This document shows positions 1-11,796 of a stretch of DNA of 64,000 nucleotides, piece after piece (positions within the stretch are counted from its first letter, which is position 1; every line of letters starts with the position of its first letter). The DNA comes from JAMXLO01 sp963791495. GTDB lineage: Bacteria; Pseudomonadota; Alphaproteobacteria; Acetobacterales; Acetobacteraceae. The stretch lies in NCBI GenBank assembly GCA_963791495.1, contig CAWBST010000017.1:601722-665721 (forward strand), in the 5' to 3' direction. Both the position numbers and the translations under genes were made by a program. The notes below the pieces were generated by a model, which was not told where the DNA came from, made no database searches, and saw only the letters and a program-made list of their open reading frames with translations.

Positions 1-609
1 TTGGCCCTGCGACTGGAGGCCGCCGGCATCGATCTCGCATCCGTGACCGATGTGGTACTTACCCACATGCACATGGACCACGTTGGCGGGCTGCTCGTCG
101 ACGGGGTGAGGGACCGGCTGCGTCCGGACTTGCGGGTCCACCTGGCGGCGGCCGAGGCCGAGTTCTGGGCGTCGCCCGATTTCTCCCACGTCTCCATGCC
201 GCCGACGGCTTCCCGGACGCGCTTCGGCGGTCGGCCACGCGGTTCTTGAACGAGTACCGCAGCCAGATGCGGACGTTCGAGACGGAGTACGAGGTGGCGC
301 CGGGCGTGGTCGTCCGTCGCACCGGCGGCCACACCCCCGGGCACAGCGTGGTCCACCTGGCGTCCGGCGGCGACCGACTGACGTTCGCCGGGGACCTCGT
401 GTTCGAGGTCGGGTTCGAACGCCCCGAGCTGGCACAACGGCTTCGAACACGACCCCGAGGAGGCGGCCCGCGTCCGGGATCGGTCTTTTGCGGGAGCTGG
501 CGGCGACCCGCGAGCTGCTGGTGGCCACTCACCTGTCGTTCCCGTCCGTCTGCCGGGTGGCGGTCGCCGGCGACGCCTTTCGTTGCGGCCGGCCTTCTGG
601 GACTACTGA
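1..609 (+). pseudogene. metallo-beta-lactamase-fold hydrolase, frameshifted and cut by window edge
   Basis: The first frame carries the zinc motif THMHMDHVGG, the signature of metallo-beta-lactamase-fold hydrolases. The protein continues in other frames: about 200-430 gives an RTGGHTPGHSVVHL segment and an FAGDLVFEVGFERPE segment with later metal ligands. From about 488 a third frame gives ATHLSFPSVCRVAVAGDAF, and the end (AFWDY, stop at 607-609) needs one more shift. At least three frameshifts separate recognisable pieces, so no intact enzyme can be made. The N terminus lies outside the window. The family is hydrolytic (lactonase, glyoxalase and others) and the substrate cannot be read from this fragment. 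Confidence 0.75.
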
Positions 610-656
610 CCGCGTGTGCTTCCGCCACACAATCCACACGAGAAGGAATGCGCACC

Positions 657-1478
657 ATGGGCACAATCACCGCAAAGGACGGCACACAACTATACTACAA
701 GGACTGGGGAGAGGGCCCGGCCGTAACCTTCTCACACGGCTGGCCGCTGAGCTCCGACGCCTGGGACGGCCAGATGCTGTTCCTTGCGCAGAACGGCTTC
801 CGCGTGGTCGCGCACGACCGGCGTGGTCATGGCCGGTCGAGCCAGGCCTCCTCCGGGAATGACATGAATGGTTACGCGGACGACCTTGCGACCGTTATCG
901 AGGCGCTCGATCTCAGGAACGCAACGCTGGTCGGCCATTCCACCGGCGGCGGCGAAGTCGCGCGCTATATCGGACGCCACGGGACGACGCGAGTTGCCAA
1001 AGCTATCCTCATCGCCGCCGTCCCGCCAATCATGGTGAAGTCCGCTGCCAATCCGGAAGGCCTGCCATTGGAAGTCTTCGACGGCCTCAGGAAAGGCATC
1101 CTCGAGGACCGATCGCAGTTCTACAAAGACCTGGCTCCAATGTTCTACGGTGCCAACAGGCCGGGCGCCAAAGTCTCGCAGGGGACGCTGGATCAGTTTT
1201 GGCTCTGGAGCATGCAGGCCGGCCTCAAGAACGCCTACGAAAGCATCAAGGCGTTCTCCGAGACCGACTTCACCGAAGACCTCAAGAAGTTCGATGTGCC
1301 GACGCTGGTCTTGCACGGCGAGGACGACCAGATCGTTCCCGTCAACAACTCGGCGAGGAAATCTGCGCGGCTCATCAAGGGCGCAAAGGATATCTATTAC
1401 CCGGGCGCGCCTCACGGCATCACCGCCACACACCAGAACCAGGTCAATGCTGACCTGCTCACCTTCATCAAAGCGTAA
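657..1478 (+). CDS. alpha/beta hydrolase, non-haem chloroperoxidase/arylesterase type
   Basis: This 273-residue protein is a complete alpha/beta hydrolase. The nucleophile elbow is GHSTGG with Ser95, the oxyanion strand is SHGWPLS near residue 26, and the acid and base are expected in LHGEDDQIVP and APHGIT near the C terminus. Length and motifs match cofactor-free haloperoxidases, which in practice are esterases or perhydrolases in the cytoplasm. The start at 657 is preferred because AGAAGG ends about nine bases upstream; an in-frame ATG at 648 sits too close to that site. The gene follows the decayed metallo-beta-lactamase gene on the same strand. The physiological substrate is unknown. Confidence 0.9.
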   Translation: MGTITAKDGTQLYYKDWGEGPAVTFSHGWPLSSDAWDGQMLFLAQNGFRVVAHDRRGHGRSSQASSGNDMNGYADDLATVIEALDLRNATLVGHSTGGGEVARYIGRHGTTRVAKAILIAAVPPIMVKSAANPEGLPLEVFDGLRKGILEDRSQFYKDLAPMFYGANRPGAKVSQGTLDQFWLWSMQAGLKNAYESIKAFSETDFTEDLKKFDVPTLVLHGEDDQIVPVNNSARKSARLIKGAKDIYYPGAPHGITATHQNQVNADLLTFIKA

Positions 1479-1805
1479 CACCTACAGGCAAGCGCGTTAT
1501 CTGGGGCTACAAGCCTCGTATTTGGTCGACATCGAAGCGCGATCCCAATGAAGATATGAAGATCGTCGTCATCGGCCTGATCGCCGACCTACACGGCCGG
1601 ACAAGGCATCTCCGAGCTACCCCGGGGACCGCCACGCCGTCAGCGCCAATGCCAGCAAGACGAAGCCGGTCAAGCTCCTCGCGGTATTCGTGGTGGACAC
1701 GAACGAGACGGAACTGACGATTCCATTCGGAAACTGAGGTCGACAGAGCGGCCATTACACCTGCATCGGCACAAAACGACGCCAGGGGCGCCGCGCCGCG
1801 CAGAT
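1479..1805. other. gene-free stretch with a possible oxidoreductase 5-prime remnant
   Basis: No convincing full gene lies here. At 1555 on the + strand an ATG begins MKIVVIGLIADLHG, which resembles the first beta strand of an NAD(P)-binding Rossmann protein, but the glycine motif is missing and the frame soon becomes arginine- and serine-rich without conserved features. It may be the stump of a deleted short-chain dehydrogenase-like gene. This is a weak reading based on about ten residues. Confidence 0.3.
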
Positions 1806-2249
1806 TCAATACCGTCCGAATGTCTGCAGCTCTTGCCGACATGCGTCGCTGAAATCGCGTAGCGGATCGACGTGTCTTTCCACCCAATTCGCCCGCATTT
1901 CCTCCATGGTAATGTTCGGCGAAAGATATCTCTCGACAACGATGCGACACACAGAGTCGGCGGCCTCCACAACCTGTGGCGATGACATGAGGCGTATTCG
2001 GTTTGTCAGTGCATAGATGGCGACCATCGCGGTTATATCGTCGCGTTTGCTTTGCAGTGCATCGGAATACAATCTCGCCGCCTCGTCCAGAAACCTGCCG
2101 AATAACGCGGCTCGGGCGTCCCTCTCGGCGGCAAGCCGCTGGGTCCGGGCTTGCGCATGTTGCGTCGTCCATGAGGTTGCAAACGAAGTCAGGCCGCCGA
2201 TGGCGCTACCGGCCAGCGCCGCGAAGGCCGATATGTACGCCGCGTCCAT
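1806..2249 (-). CDS. hypothetical membrane-anchored protein
   Basis: A 147-residue protein. It starts with a hydrophobic, small-residue segment (AFAALAGSAIGGLTSFATSW, residues about 7-26) that looks like one N-terminal membrane anchor. A charged, probably helical region rich in Arg, Ala and Glu follows. This layout is common in small inner-membrane proteins of unknown role with a cytoplasmic helical domain. The ATG at 2249 is preferred over an upstream TTG (2306) because the hydrophobic segment then lies at the N terminus. The gene is convergent with the hydrolase and upstream of no obvious operon partner. I do not recognise a named family. Confidence 0.65.
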   Translation of the reverse strand: MDAAYISAFAALAGSAIGGLTSFATSWTTQHAQARTQRLAAERDARAALFGRFLDEAARLYSDALQSKRDDITAMVAIYALTNRIRLMSSPQVVEAADSVCRIVVERYLSPNITMEEMRANWVERHVDPLRDFSDACRQELQTFGRY

Positions 2250-2447
2250 CGGGCTCGCTCGGTGAGTGATCTCGTGCAGATTGTACGACGAGCTTGTTCG
2301 CGCCAAGAACCGGCATTCCCCCGATTCCCGGTCGTTGTGAGGTCACGATTGCGCGTTCGGGCAGCCTGGGCAACAACGAATCGCACTTCGTATGCGCGTC
2401 GGTCCGCAATGACAGGGTCGTGGGTTCACAGTCAGACCGATACCGCT

Positions 2448-4214
2448 CTACAGATCGAGCTCGACGGCAGTTCTTGGCGTTGAGCAGCAGATGAGCGCAT
2501 TGCCGTCGGCTGGCGGGTCCAACGGCTCTGGCGCGTACGCGAGTTCGCCTTCGATCAAGCCACTCTCGCAGTTGTGGCATACGCCCGATCGGCAGGACCA
2601 ACGCACGGGAACGGCGCAGGCTTCGGCCAGCTCGAGCAGGCTGCCGAAGCGGGAATCCCACGGCACGGCGAGACCGCTTCGCAAGAATGTCACCACTGGT
2701 CCGTTGCCGGCAGGACCCTCAGGACGGTGAGGCAAGGCTGCGGCGACGCCGGAGATGCCCGGCGTGAGATTGGAGGTGGGGCCGAACACTTCAACGTGGA
2801 CCCTGGACCAGGGAATGCCCCATGCCGCCAAGCCTTTCTGGAAATCCGCGAGAAAGCGGGGCGGACCGCACAGGTAGAAATCAGCGTCCTGGGGAATCCC
2901 GAGTTCATCGAGCAACTGGAGCGAGAGATGGCCTGGTCGATCGAAGTCCTGGCCGAGCCCGTCTCCCGGTGCAGGCCGACTGTAGATCACACAGCGATGG
3001 GACGTCTGGAGCGCAGCGAGCAGATCGTCAGCCTCCTTGGCAAACGAATGGTGCGCTCGATCGCGGGCTGAATGCAGCCACCAAACCGGCCGAGGGGCCA
3101 CGGTGTTTGTAGCGGCAGCATCATGCAACATCGCCAGCATCGGCGTGACGCCGACACCGGCGCTGACAAGGACCACGGGAGCTGCACCGGCCGCGAGCGT
3201 GAACGCGCCGCGAGGAGCGCTGACCTCCAGGCGACTGCCTGCCCGTACGCTCTGGTGGAGAAAGCTGCTCGCGAGGCCGCGCTCGTTCTTGACGCCAATC
3301 CGATAGTTGGAGACCCCAGGCGGGCCGCACAGCGAATAGTTCCGAGTGACGGCCGGAGCATCCGGGCTCGGCCGCATGCGGACCATGATGTGTTGGCCCG
3401 GCAGTGCCGGTGATAGCGCCGAATCGTCTTCGGCGGCGAACTCGAACGATCGGACGTCCGCGCTCTCCTCGCGCGATGCGACGACCACAACCGGGCGGAA
3501 GCCACGCCACGCAATGGGTACCGACGCGCCAGGCCCGAGGCCAGCGTTGCCAGTTGTGCCCCCTGCTTCGGCAGCGTCGAGCAGCGCCTGCATCGAGCCT
3601 TGCCAATCCTTGCTGAGCGCCGGAATTCGGACTGCGCGGCGCACCGCTTGGGGCGGGTGCTCCGCCGAGTAGAGAAGGGCATCGATCTCGGCGACGGTCA
3701 TGCGCTCGGGGCCGTCAGAGAGATTTTCGATGTGATCGCCGGCGCCGATCTCGCCTTCCTGGATGACGCGGAAATAGAAGCCGGGCCGGCGGTGCGCAAC
3801 CAGCAGCGCAGGAATCTCCGGGTGGTTCAGCCGGATGCCGACCCGGTAGCAGGTGTCGCGTGGCTGGCTGACCTCGACGACGGCACCGCCGATCCTGAAG
3901 CGATCGCCGATGCAGACCTCGCTATCGGCGAGGCCTTCCACTGTGAGGTTCTCGCCGAAGTTCCCGGCCACGAGATCGGACCGCCCAAGATAGCTCGCCC
4001 AGTAGCGGTAGGATTCGAGCTGGTATACCAGGAGCGCACGTTGCTCGCCGCCATGGGCGCGCAGGTCCGCCTGGCCGTCGCCGTCGAGATTCAGCCGACG
4101 GGCGAAAATCCGCCCCGTCACCGGCGTCTTCCAGACCGCCGTCCGGACATTCCTGCCCTGCCACGCGACGTCCTGAGGAAGTCCGACATTAACCGAAACG
4201 ACCACACCCATCAC
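2448..4214 (-). CDS. MOSC domain / ferredoxin-NADP reductase / 2Fe-2S ferredoxin fusion
   Basis: A 588-residue three-part redox protein. Residues about 25-165 form a MOSC domain with the adjacent helical YiiM-type segment to about 215. Residues about 240-345 form an FAD-binding barrel with RNYSLCGPPG, and 350-460 an NAD(P)-binding lobe with VSAGVGVTPML and YLCGPPRF. The C terminus is a plant-type 2Fe-2S domain with ligands Cys541, Cys546, Cys549 and Cys577 (or Cys576). MOSC domains bind molybdenum cofactor or carry sulfur; the reductase part would pass electrons from NAD(P)H through flavin to the cluster. A likely role is reduction of an N-hydroxylated or similar small substrate, but this is inferred from domain makeup. 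Confidence 0.92.
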   Translation of the reverse strand: MMGVVVSVNVGLPQDVAWQGRNVRTAVWKTPVTGRIFARRLNLDGDGQADLRAHGGEQRALLVYQLESYRYWASYLGRSDLVAGNFGENLTVEGLADSEVCIGDRFRIGGAVVEVSQPRDTCYRVGIRLNHPEIPALLVAHRRPGFYFRVIQEGEIGAGDHIENLSDGPERMTVAEIDALLYSAEHPPQAVRRAVRIPALSKDWQGSMQALLDAAEAGGTTGNAGLGPGASVPIAWRGFRPVVVVASREESADVRSFEFAAEDDSALSPALPGQHIMVRMRPSPDAPAVTRNYSLCGPPGVSNYRIGVKNERGLASSFLHQSVRAGSRLEVSAPRGAFTLAAGAAPVVLVSAGVGVTPMLAMLHDAAATNTVAPRPVWWLHSARDRAHHSFAKEADDLLAALQTSHRCVIYSRPAPGDGLGQDFDRPGHLSLQLLDELGIPQDADFYLCGPPRFLADFQKGLAAWGIPWSRVHVEVFGPTSNLTPGISGVAAALPHRPEGPAGNGPVVTFLRSGLAVPWDSRFGSLLELAEACAVPVRWSCRSGVCHNCESGLIEGELAYAPEPLDPPADGNALICCSTPRTAVELDL

Positions 4215-4522
4215 GGAATCTCCCGTGACGCATCTAGCCCGTCTCGGCAGCTACGAGAAGCATCACACCCACCGGGAGATGAGGCGGCTGCGACTGCCAT
4301 CGAATGCGCAGTAAGTTTTGTAGAGAGTGCAGGCCATGGCGGCACGCAATGCGCCACCGTGATTGTGTGTGCGTGCAGAACTCAAGATCGAAATTGTCGA
4401 CGACGAAGATATCGAGCGGACGGCAACAGCAGGCGTCTGACCGGCAGAAGATCAGGCCACGCTGCGGTAGTCTTCGAAATCGGTCGTGTCGTGCACGCCG
4501 CCCTGTTCTTCCAGCAGCTTGA
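4215..4522. other. intergenic stretch with a 29-codon reading frame
   Basis: Between the MOSC fusion and the HAMP protein there is no recognisable full gene. On the minus strand 4541-4452 encodes a 29-residue frame, starting MPATEIVKLLEEQGG, which overlaps the end of the HAMP protein in another frame. It may be the continuation of that protein after a frameshift rather than a separate gene, because LESMVEAV runs smoothly into it. Nothing else stands out. Confidence 0.35.
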
Positions 4523-5389
4523 CTATCTCGGTCGCGGGCATGGAGATACTGCCTCGACCATGCTCTCGAGTGCGGCGTGGAGATTGGCCTCGCTCGCCAT
4601 CACCCGGCCAGCTTGATCACGGAACACCTGGAGCGCATCGGCGAGACGGCCGACCTCGTCGCGTTCGCCACGGAACGGCACTTCGATTGCGATGTCGCCG
4701 GCGGCGAGCGACAGCATGACCGTGGCCAGCCGACGCAGCCGATGCAGCACAGCCCGGCTCAGCAGCAACGCTGCGACACCGACCAGGCACGCGCCGGCAA
4801 TTACCATGAAATAGGCTCGGCGCATGGCCGTCGCCCGGTCGTTCATGGTCGCGAGCTCAGTGGCCGTCGCCTCGCGCATCGCTGCCTTCCACGCGGCGAC
4901 ATCGTCCTCGACGATGTTCGTGAAATCCTCGAAGCGTTGCGCGGATTGCGGCGCCTCGACGTCATCCCGGCCAGCCGCCCCGAGCGCCGCGTGGGCCAAC
5001 TTCTCCAACTCGGCCGTGCTGGCGGCCAACCGCTCGGTCACAGCTGTGGCGGGCAGGCTCTTCGCACTGAACTCTGCCGGAATCGTCGCCAGCCGCTGGT
5101 CCATCTCATCCAGCTCGGCCGACGTCTCCGGGCGCTGCTGGGCACGGGCATCGGTGTTGGCCGTGACCGCCCGGCGATACTGGTCGAGCAGCTCATCGAA
5201 GCCATCGACCGCGCGCATCGCGTCGATGCTCTCCTGTTCGACCGCCCTTGCCCCGGCGGCGACGGTTCCGGAATAGATGATGGTCTGCGCATTGGTCGCC
5301 AGCAGGGCAACGCACAGCACGCCGATCGCAGCATAAAGGCGCCCCGAGATGCTCCGGAGCAAAGGAACCGGCGGATTGGTCGCGAGCAT
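4523..5389 (-). pseudogene. HAMP-domain sensory receptor, truncated after HAMP
   Basis: The protein has an N-terminal membrane segment (AAIGVLCVALLATN), about 140 periplasmic residues that are helical and alanine-rich, a second membrane segment (YFMVIAGACLVGVAALLL), and a HAMP domain (residues about 215-270, LATVMLSLAAGDIAIEVPF). This is the front half of a chemoreceptor or sensor kinase. It stops about 30 residues after HAMP, with no kinase, GGDEF or methyl-accepting domain. A frame change near 4540 gives only 29 more residues, so the output domain is lost. The start at 5389 puts the first membrane segment near the N terminus; a longer frame begins at 5470. It could act only as a decoy receptor, if expressed. 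Confidence 0.7.
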
Positions 5390-5607
5390 GCCTGTCGTGT
5401 CCGTTCGGGGCTCGATGCATCGTGGCCGAACGGCTCGATCCCCGGCCGGCCCCACGGAGAATGGCGTCATGCCATTAAGAAACCGTGAGTGTCCGTCCGG
5501 GAGGTTCGCGAGTCATAACTGACTCCGAGCCGACTAGCGGAAGTGAACCGCGACGACCGGGCGCCAATATGACAAGCACGGTGATCGAGAGCGCGGAATA
5601 AGCCAGG

Positions 5608-7278
5608 TCACGGCTGATTTAGCCGGCTCAAGGTCGGGACCTGACAACCGGCGCAGGTATGCTCTCGATCATGACGTTGATGCAGGCCGGCTTGCCGCTC
5701 GCCAATGACCGCTCGATCGCCCCCGGCATCTCGTCCAGAACTCTGCACCAGTTCGCCGTGGCCGCCCAGCGCCGTCACGACCAGGTCATAGCGCGTCGGC
5801 AGCAGCTCGCAGCCGAACGTGCGGTTCGGCCCGTAGTCCCGCACCTGGAGATTGTACTCGGCGTTCCAGCGCGCGTCGGTGCCGACCACCGCGACGAACG
5901 GCAGATTGCATCGCACCGCGGTTTCGAACTCCGCCATGTGAAAGCCGAACGTGCCGTCGCCCAGCACAACGAACACCGGTGCCTCTGTCTCGATCACACG
6001 CGCCGCACAGGCCATCGGCAGCGAGGAACCGATCGAGCCTCCGACACCATTGATCAACCGCCGCGGCACGACCGGCAGCACGCTCTGCCCCCATTGCGCG
6101 AATTCGCCGCCGTCGCAGATCAGCATCGTATCGGGATGAGTCTCGACATGCGGCTTGAGCGCGCGGAACACCTCGATCGGATGCAGTTTGCCCGGCGTCT
6201 TCGAAGCGAGCGTTTCCCACGATGCCGGCCGATCCGTCAGCAGCGCGCGCACCTCGGCGTACCACGCCTCGCTCGACACGCGCTGCCCCGCGGCGCGACG
6301 GATCAGCGCCTCGCCGGCAGGACGCGTATCCGCGACGCAGCCGAAGGCGACGCGCTCACCCCTTTCGCGCACGGCGCGCTCGACCAACGCCGCCTCGGGA
6401 TCGACGACAACCCACCGGCAGGCGGCATCGACCGCGGGCGGTTCGCCGAACTTCAGCGTGAAGTCCAAAGCCTTGCCCAGCAGCACGATCAGATCGGCGC
6501 GCCGGATCGCATCGACGAACGCCCCCAGCGTGGCATCGTTGAAGCCGCGCGGACTCTCCATGATCGCTGTGGGAATACGCGTCGCGTCCTCGATGCGCGC
6601 GAGCAGATCGCGCCCCGTGCGGTTGGCCATCGCCGGCCCGGCGAGCAGGAACGGCCGCTGCGCCGCTGCGACAATGCCAAGGATCGCATCAGCCGCCGCA
6701 TCGTTCAGCGTGACAGGCGATGCCGCGAACGCGCCCGGTTCCGGCCACACGACGTCCGCCGCGGCGACCGTCGCATCGAGCAGATCAGACGGCAGGCTAA
6801 GATGTACCGGCCCAGGCCTACCCGAACGCGCGATGCGGATCGCCTTCGCCACCTCGGCACCCAGTGTCGCCGTTGCATTCGCGGTCCATGACGCCTTCGC
6901 CATCGGCGCGGCTACATCGGCCTGACGCAGTTCCTGGAAGCCGCCGCGCCCGAGCTGCGTCGTCTCGGTATGCCCCGACAGCAGCACCAGCGGAGACTCC
7001 TGACCCAGCGCAGTCATCAGCGCGGCAGAGGCGTTGGCATGCCCGGGGCCGCCGGTGACCATCGCGATCCCCGGCTCGCCCGTCAGCCGTCCCCAGGCAT
7101 CCGCCATGTGTACGGCTGCCGCCTCGTGTCGCGTATGCACCAGCCGTTGCCGCGTATCGATCGCCGCGTCGAACAGCGACATGATGTGGTTGCCGGAAAG
7201 CGTGAAGATCGTGTGGTGTCCGGCGCGTTCCAACGTGCGCATGACGATGTCGGCGCCGCGGATGTCTGTGCTGGCCAT
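5608..7278 (-). CDS. thiamine-diphosphate-dependent enzyme, acetolactate synthase family (3-prime frameshift)
   Basis: About 556 residues with the three-domain layout of ThDP decarboxylases and synthases. The catalytic glutamate is Glu52 in TRHEAAAVHMADAW, the central domain holds LPSDLLDATV onward, and the cofactor domain has GDGTFGFHMAEFETA followed by GTDARWNAEY. The substrate is not clear; relatives include acetolactate synthase and acyl-CoA lyases. Near 5740 the frame changes: the family-like tail LDEMPGAIERSLASGKPA continues in another frame to a stop at 5628, whereas this frame ends at 5608 with unrelated sequence. The last 40 residues are therefore probably wrong here. It is divergent from the GST gene, with 84 bp between starts. 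Confidence 0.85.
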   Translation of the reverse strand: MASTDIRGADIVMRTLERAGHHTIFTLSGNHIMSLFDAAIDTRQRLVHTRHEAAAVHMADAWGRLTGEPGIAMVTGGPGHANASAALMTALGQESPLVLLSGHTETTQLGRGGFQELRQADVAAPMAKASWTANATATLGAEVAKAIRIARSGRPGPVHLSLPSDLLDATVAAADVVWPEPGAFAASPVTLNDAAADAILGIVAAAQRPFLLAGPAMANRTGRDLLARIEDATRIPTAIMESPRGFNDATLGAFVDAIRRADLIVLLGKALDFTLKFGEPPAVDAACRWVVVDPEAALVERAVRERGERVAFGCVADTRPAGEALIRRAAGQRVSSEAWYAEVRALLTDRPASWETLASKTPGKLHPIEVFRALKPHVETHPDTMLICDGGEFAQWGQSVLPVVPRRLINGVGGSIGSSLPMACAARVIETEAPVFVVLGDGTFGFHMAEFETAVRCNLPFVAVVGTDARWNAEYNLQVRDYGPNRTFGCELLPTRYDLVVTALGGHGELVQSSGRDAGGDRAVIGERQAGLHQRHDREHTCAGCQVPTLSRLNQP

Positions 7279-7362
7279 GATTGGTTTCCTGGAACTAGCG
7301 TGATTGTGCGCGGCGCTGCGAGTAGTCTCAACCCGGTCCCCTGCGAACCTAGGAGGCCGCTG

Positions 7363-8004
7363 TTGTCTGATCCAGTCGTGTTCGGTGCTGCGTACAGTGT
7401 CTACGTACGCGCGGTCCGCCTTGCATTGGAGGAAAAGGGCGTTCCCTATCGCCTCATCGAAGTCGATGTGTTCGCGCCGGGTGGGCCGCCGACCGAGCAC
7501 CTGAAGCGCCATCCGTTCGGCCGCATTCCGGCCTTCGAGCACGACGGTTTCCGCCTCTACGAAGCCGGCGCCATCTCCCGCTATGTGGACGAGGTCTTCC
7601 CTGGTACGGCGCTCCGGCCTGACGACCCCAGGCGTCGCGCTTTGATGAACCAGGTTATCAGCGTGCTCGACAGCTATGCCTATCGCACGCTTGTCTGGGA
7701 CATCTTCGTCGAACGTGTCCGCGCTCGAGCTCAGGGGCGCGCGCCCGACGAAGCACGCATCGCGGCGGCATTGCCTCGCGCGCAGACTTGCCTGAACGCC
7801 CTGGCGGAGACGATGGCCGACCGCCCCTGGCTGACGGGCGCCTCACTTACGCTCGCCGATCTGCACGCCGCCCCGATGTTCGCCTATTTCCGCATGGCGC
7901 CCGAAGGCAGCGAACTGCTGTCACGCCACCCTGGCCTCGTTCGGTGGTGGAGTGCAATGGCCGCGCGCAACTCCATGGTGAGCACCCGCTCGCCGCTCGA
8001 GTGA
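7363..8004 (+). CDS. glutathione S-transferase family protein
   Basis: A 213-residue cytosolic GST. Residues 1-75 form the thioredoxin-like domain, with the glutathione-binding strand GRIPAFEHDGFRLYEAGAI; the usual Glu-Ser pair is Glu-Ala here. Residues 85-205 form the helical domain, with the conserved LTGASLTLADLHAAP motif. The start is a TTG at 7363, chosen because a perfect AGGAGG lies at 7351-7356 with good spacing and because the fold needs MSDPVVFGAAYS at the N terminus. The gene is divergent from the ThDP enzyme and convergent with the TauE/SafE permease. It probably conjugates or isomerises an electrophilic metabolite; the substrate is unknown. Confidence 0.93.
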   Translation: MSDPVVFGAAYSVYVRAVRLALEEKGVPYRLIEVDVFAPGGPPTEHLKRHPFGRIPAFEHDGFRLYEAGAISRYVDEVFPGTALRPDDPRRRALMNQVISVLDSYAYRTLVWDIFVERVRARAQGRAPDEARIAAALPRAQTCLNALAETMADRPWLTGASLTLADLHAAPMFAYFRMAPEGSELLSRHPGLVRWWSAMAARNSMVSTRSPLE

Positions 8005-8015
8005 TTTCTGTCCGG

Positions 8016-8786
8016 TCACGCGCCGCCAACCAATCGCACGGCCGTTCGCAGGAGCATCGCGAGACCTGCAAGCAACACGGCCGAACCCAGAAGGCGACGC
8101 AGAAGCACTTGCGGCAATGCATGTGCGATCGGTGTGCCGATTGCGATCCCCAGCGTCAGCGTCGCGGCGAGGCCGGCAGCGAGCGACAAATCCATGATCC
8201 CCGCCGCGATGTTGGCGAGGCTCGCCAGACCCGCGATCGGCAGCGCGATCGCCTGGCCCAGCCCGATTGCCGCCAGCACCGGCACATCCAGCAGCAGCAA
8301 GATGGGCAGCAGCACGAAGGCGCCGCCGGCGCCGGTCAGCGCGGAGACGAAGCCAGTGCCGCCGCCCAACCCGAGCAGCGTCCCCGGTGCCAGTCGTCGC
8401 CGCCCGATCTCAACACCCCGAGACGGCAGCAGAGCGTAGACACCGCCTGCGAACAGCAGCACGCCGATCGCCGCTTCCAGGACTCCTGCCGGCGCATGCT
8501 GTGCCGCGCGCGCGCCGAGCCACGCCGTGGGAAGCGCGGCGAGACAGAGCAGTCCCGCCTCACGCCACGGAATGGAGCCGCGACGGGCATAAAGTGCGAC
8601 CGCCACGGCGCAACTCGGAACATAGCTCAACAGCGCGGCAGCGATCGCACGCTTCACGTCGATGCCGAGTGTCAGTGTCAGGAAGGGCACCAGCAGCACA
8701 CCGCCAATGCCGACCGCACCGATCGCTATGCCGAGGACAATGCCAGTGGCCGCGACGGCGGCCGCCAAGGTGAGTGATATTGTCAC
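8016..8786 (-). CDS. TauE/SafE-family sulfite/organosulfonate exporter-like permease
   Basis: A 256-residue integral membrane protein with about eight hydrophobic helices in two pseudo-repeats. Each repeat has a glycine-rich re-entrant motif: GAVGIGGVLLVPFL near residue 23 and GLGGGTGFVSALTGAGGAF near 140. This is the signature of the TauE/SafE (DUF81) family, whose studied members export sulfite or sulfonates or import related anions across the inner membrane. The stop is 11 bp from the end of the GST gene on the other strand. Proximity to the ThDP enzyme could hint at sulfonate metabolism, but this is only inference. Confidence 0.92.
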   Translation of the reverse strand: MTISLTLAAAVAATGIVLGIAIGAVGIGGVLLVPFLTLTLGIDVKRAIAAALLSYVPSCAVAVALYARRGSIPWREAGLLCLAALPTAWLGARAAQHAPAGVLEAAIGVLLFAGGVYALLPSRGVEIGRRRLAPGTLLGLGGGTGFVSALTGAGGAFVLLPILLLLDVPVLAAIGLGQAIALPIAGLASLANIAAGIMDLSLAAGLAATLTLGIAIGTPIAHALPQVLLRRLLGSAVLLAGLAMLLRTAVRLVGGA

Positions 8787-8859
8787 TTGAAAGGAGCCCG
8801 AATGGATTGTGCCGGTCAGACACCGATGTCAAGAAACCCCGACACCGGCCGCGCCTCTT

Positions 8860-8941
8860 CCGTCATTCTCGCGCAAGCGGGAATCCAGTACACTGGTGGA
8901 AACCTCGCCAAGCTGGATTCCCGCTCGCGCGGGAATGACGG
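8860..8941. repeat. REP-like inverted repeat
   Basis: Two arms of about 28 bp, CGTCATTCTCGCGCAAGCGG and onward on the left and its near-complement ending CGCGGGAATGACG on the right, are separated by about 24 bp. The arms can fold into a long hairpin. The pattern (CGTCATTCCCGCG...GAATCCAG) is a palindrome common in alphaproteobacterial intergenic regions and is probably a REP or small MITE. It lies between the TauE/SafE start and the valS end, in a 271-bp gap otherwise empty of genes. Confidence 0.85.
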
Positions 8942-9057
8942 ATGGAAGCTGCGCGACGAACTGCGCCATTTTCATCCAGGGCGGGTCTGCGCGACGGCCG
9001 GTGAGGAACTCGCGAATGACAGGATCTCACCCGCGCGGCCAACGTATATTGCCGAGA

Positions 9058-11739
<2,682 letters not shown>

Positions 11740-11796
11740 TTCGCTCTCCTGCGGCCCCACGCGGATGCCGCAAGAGGCCATCGATGGCAATACGGC

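Noticed and set aside
3600..4616. A 338-codon plus-strand frame
   Set aside because: Antisense to the MOSC fusion, which has clear catalytic motifs; the plus frame has none.
5659..6891. A 410-codon plus-strand frame
   Set aside because: Antisense to the ThDP enzyme; Arg/His-rich without conserved features.
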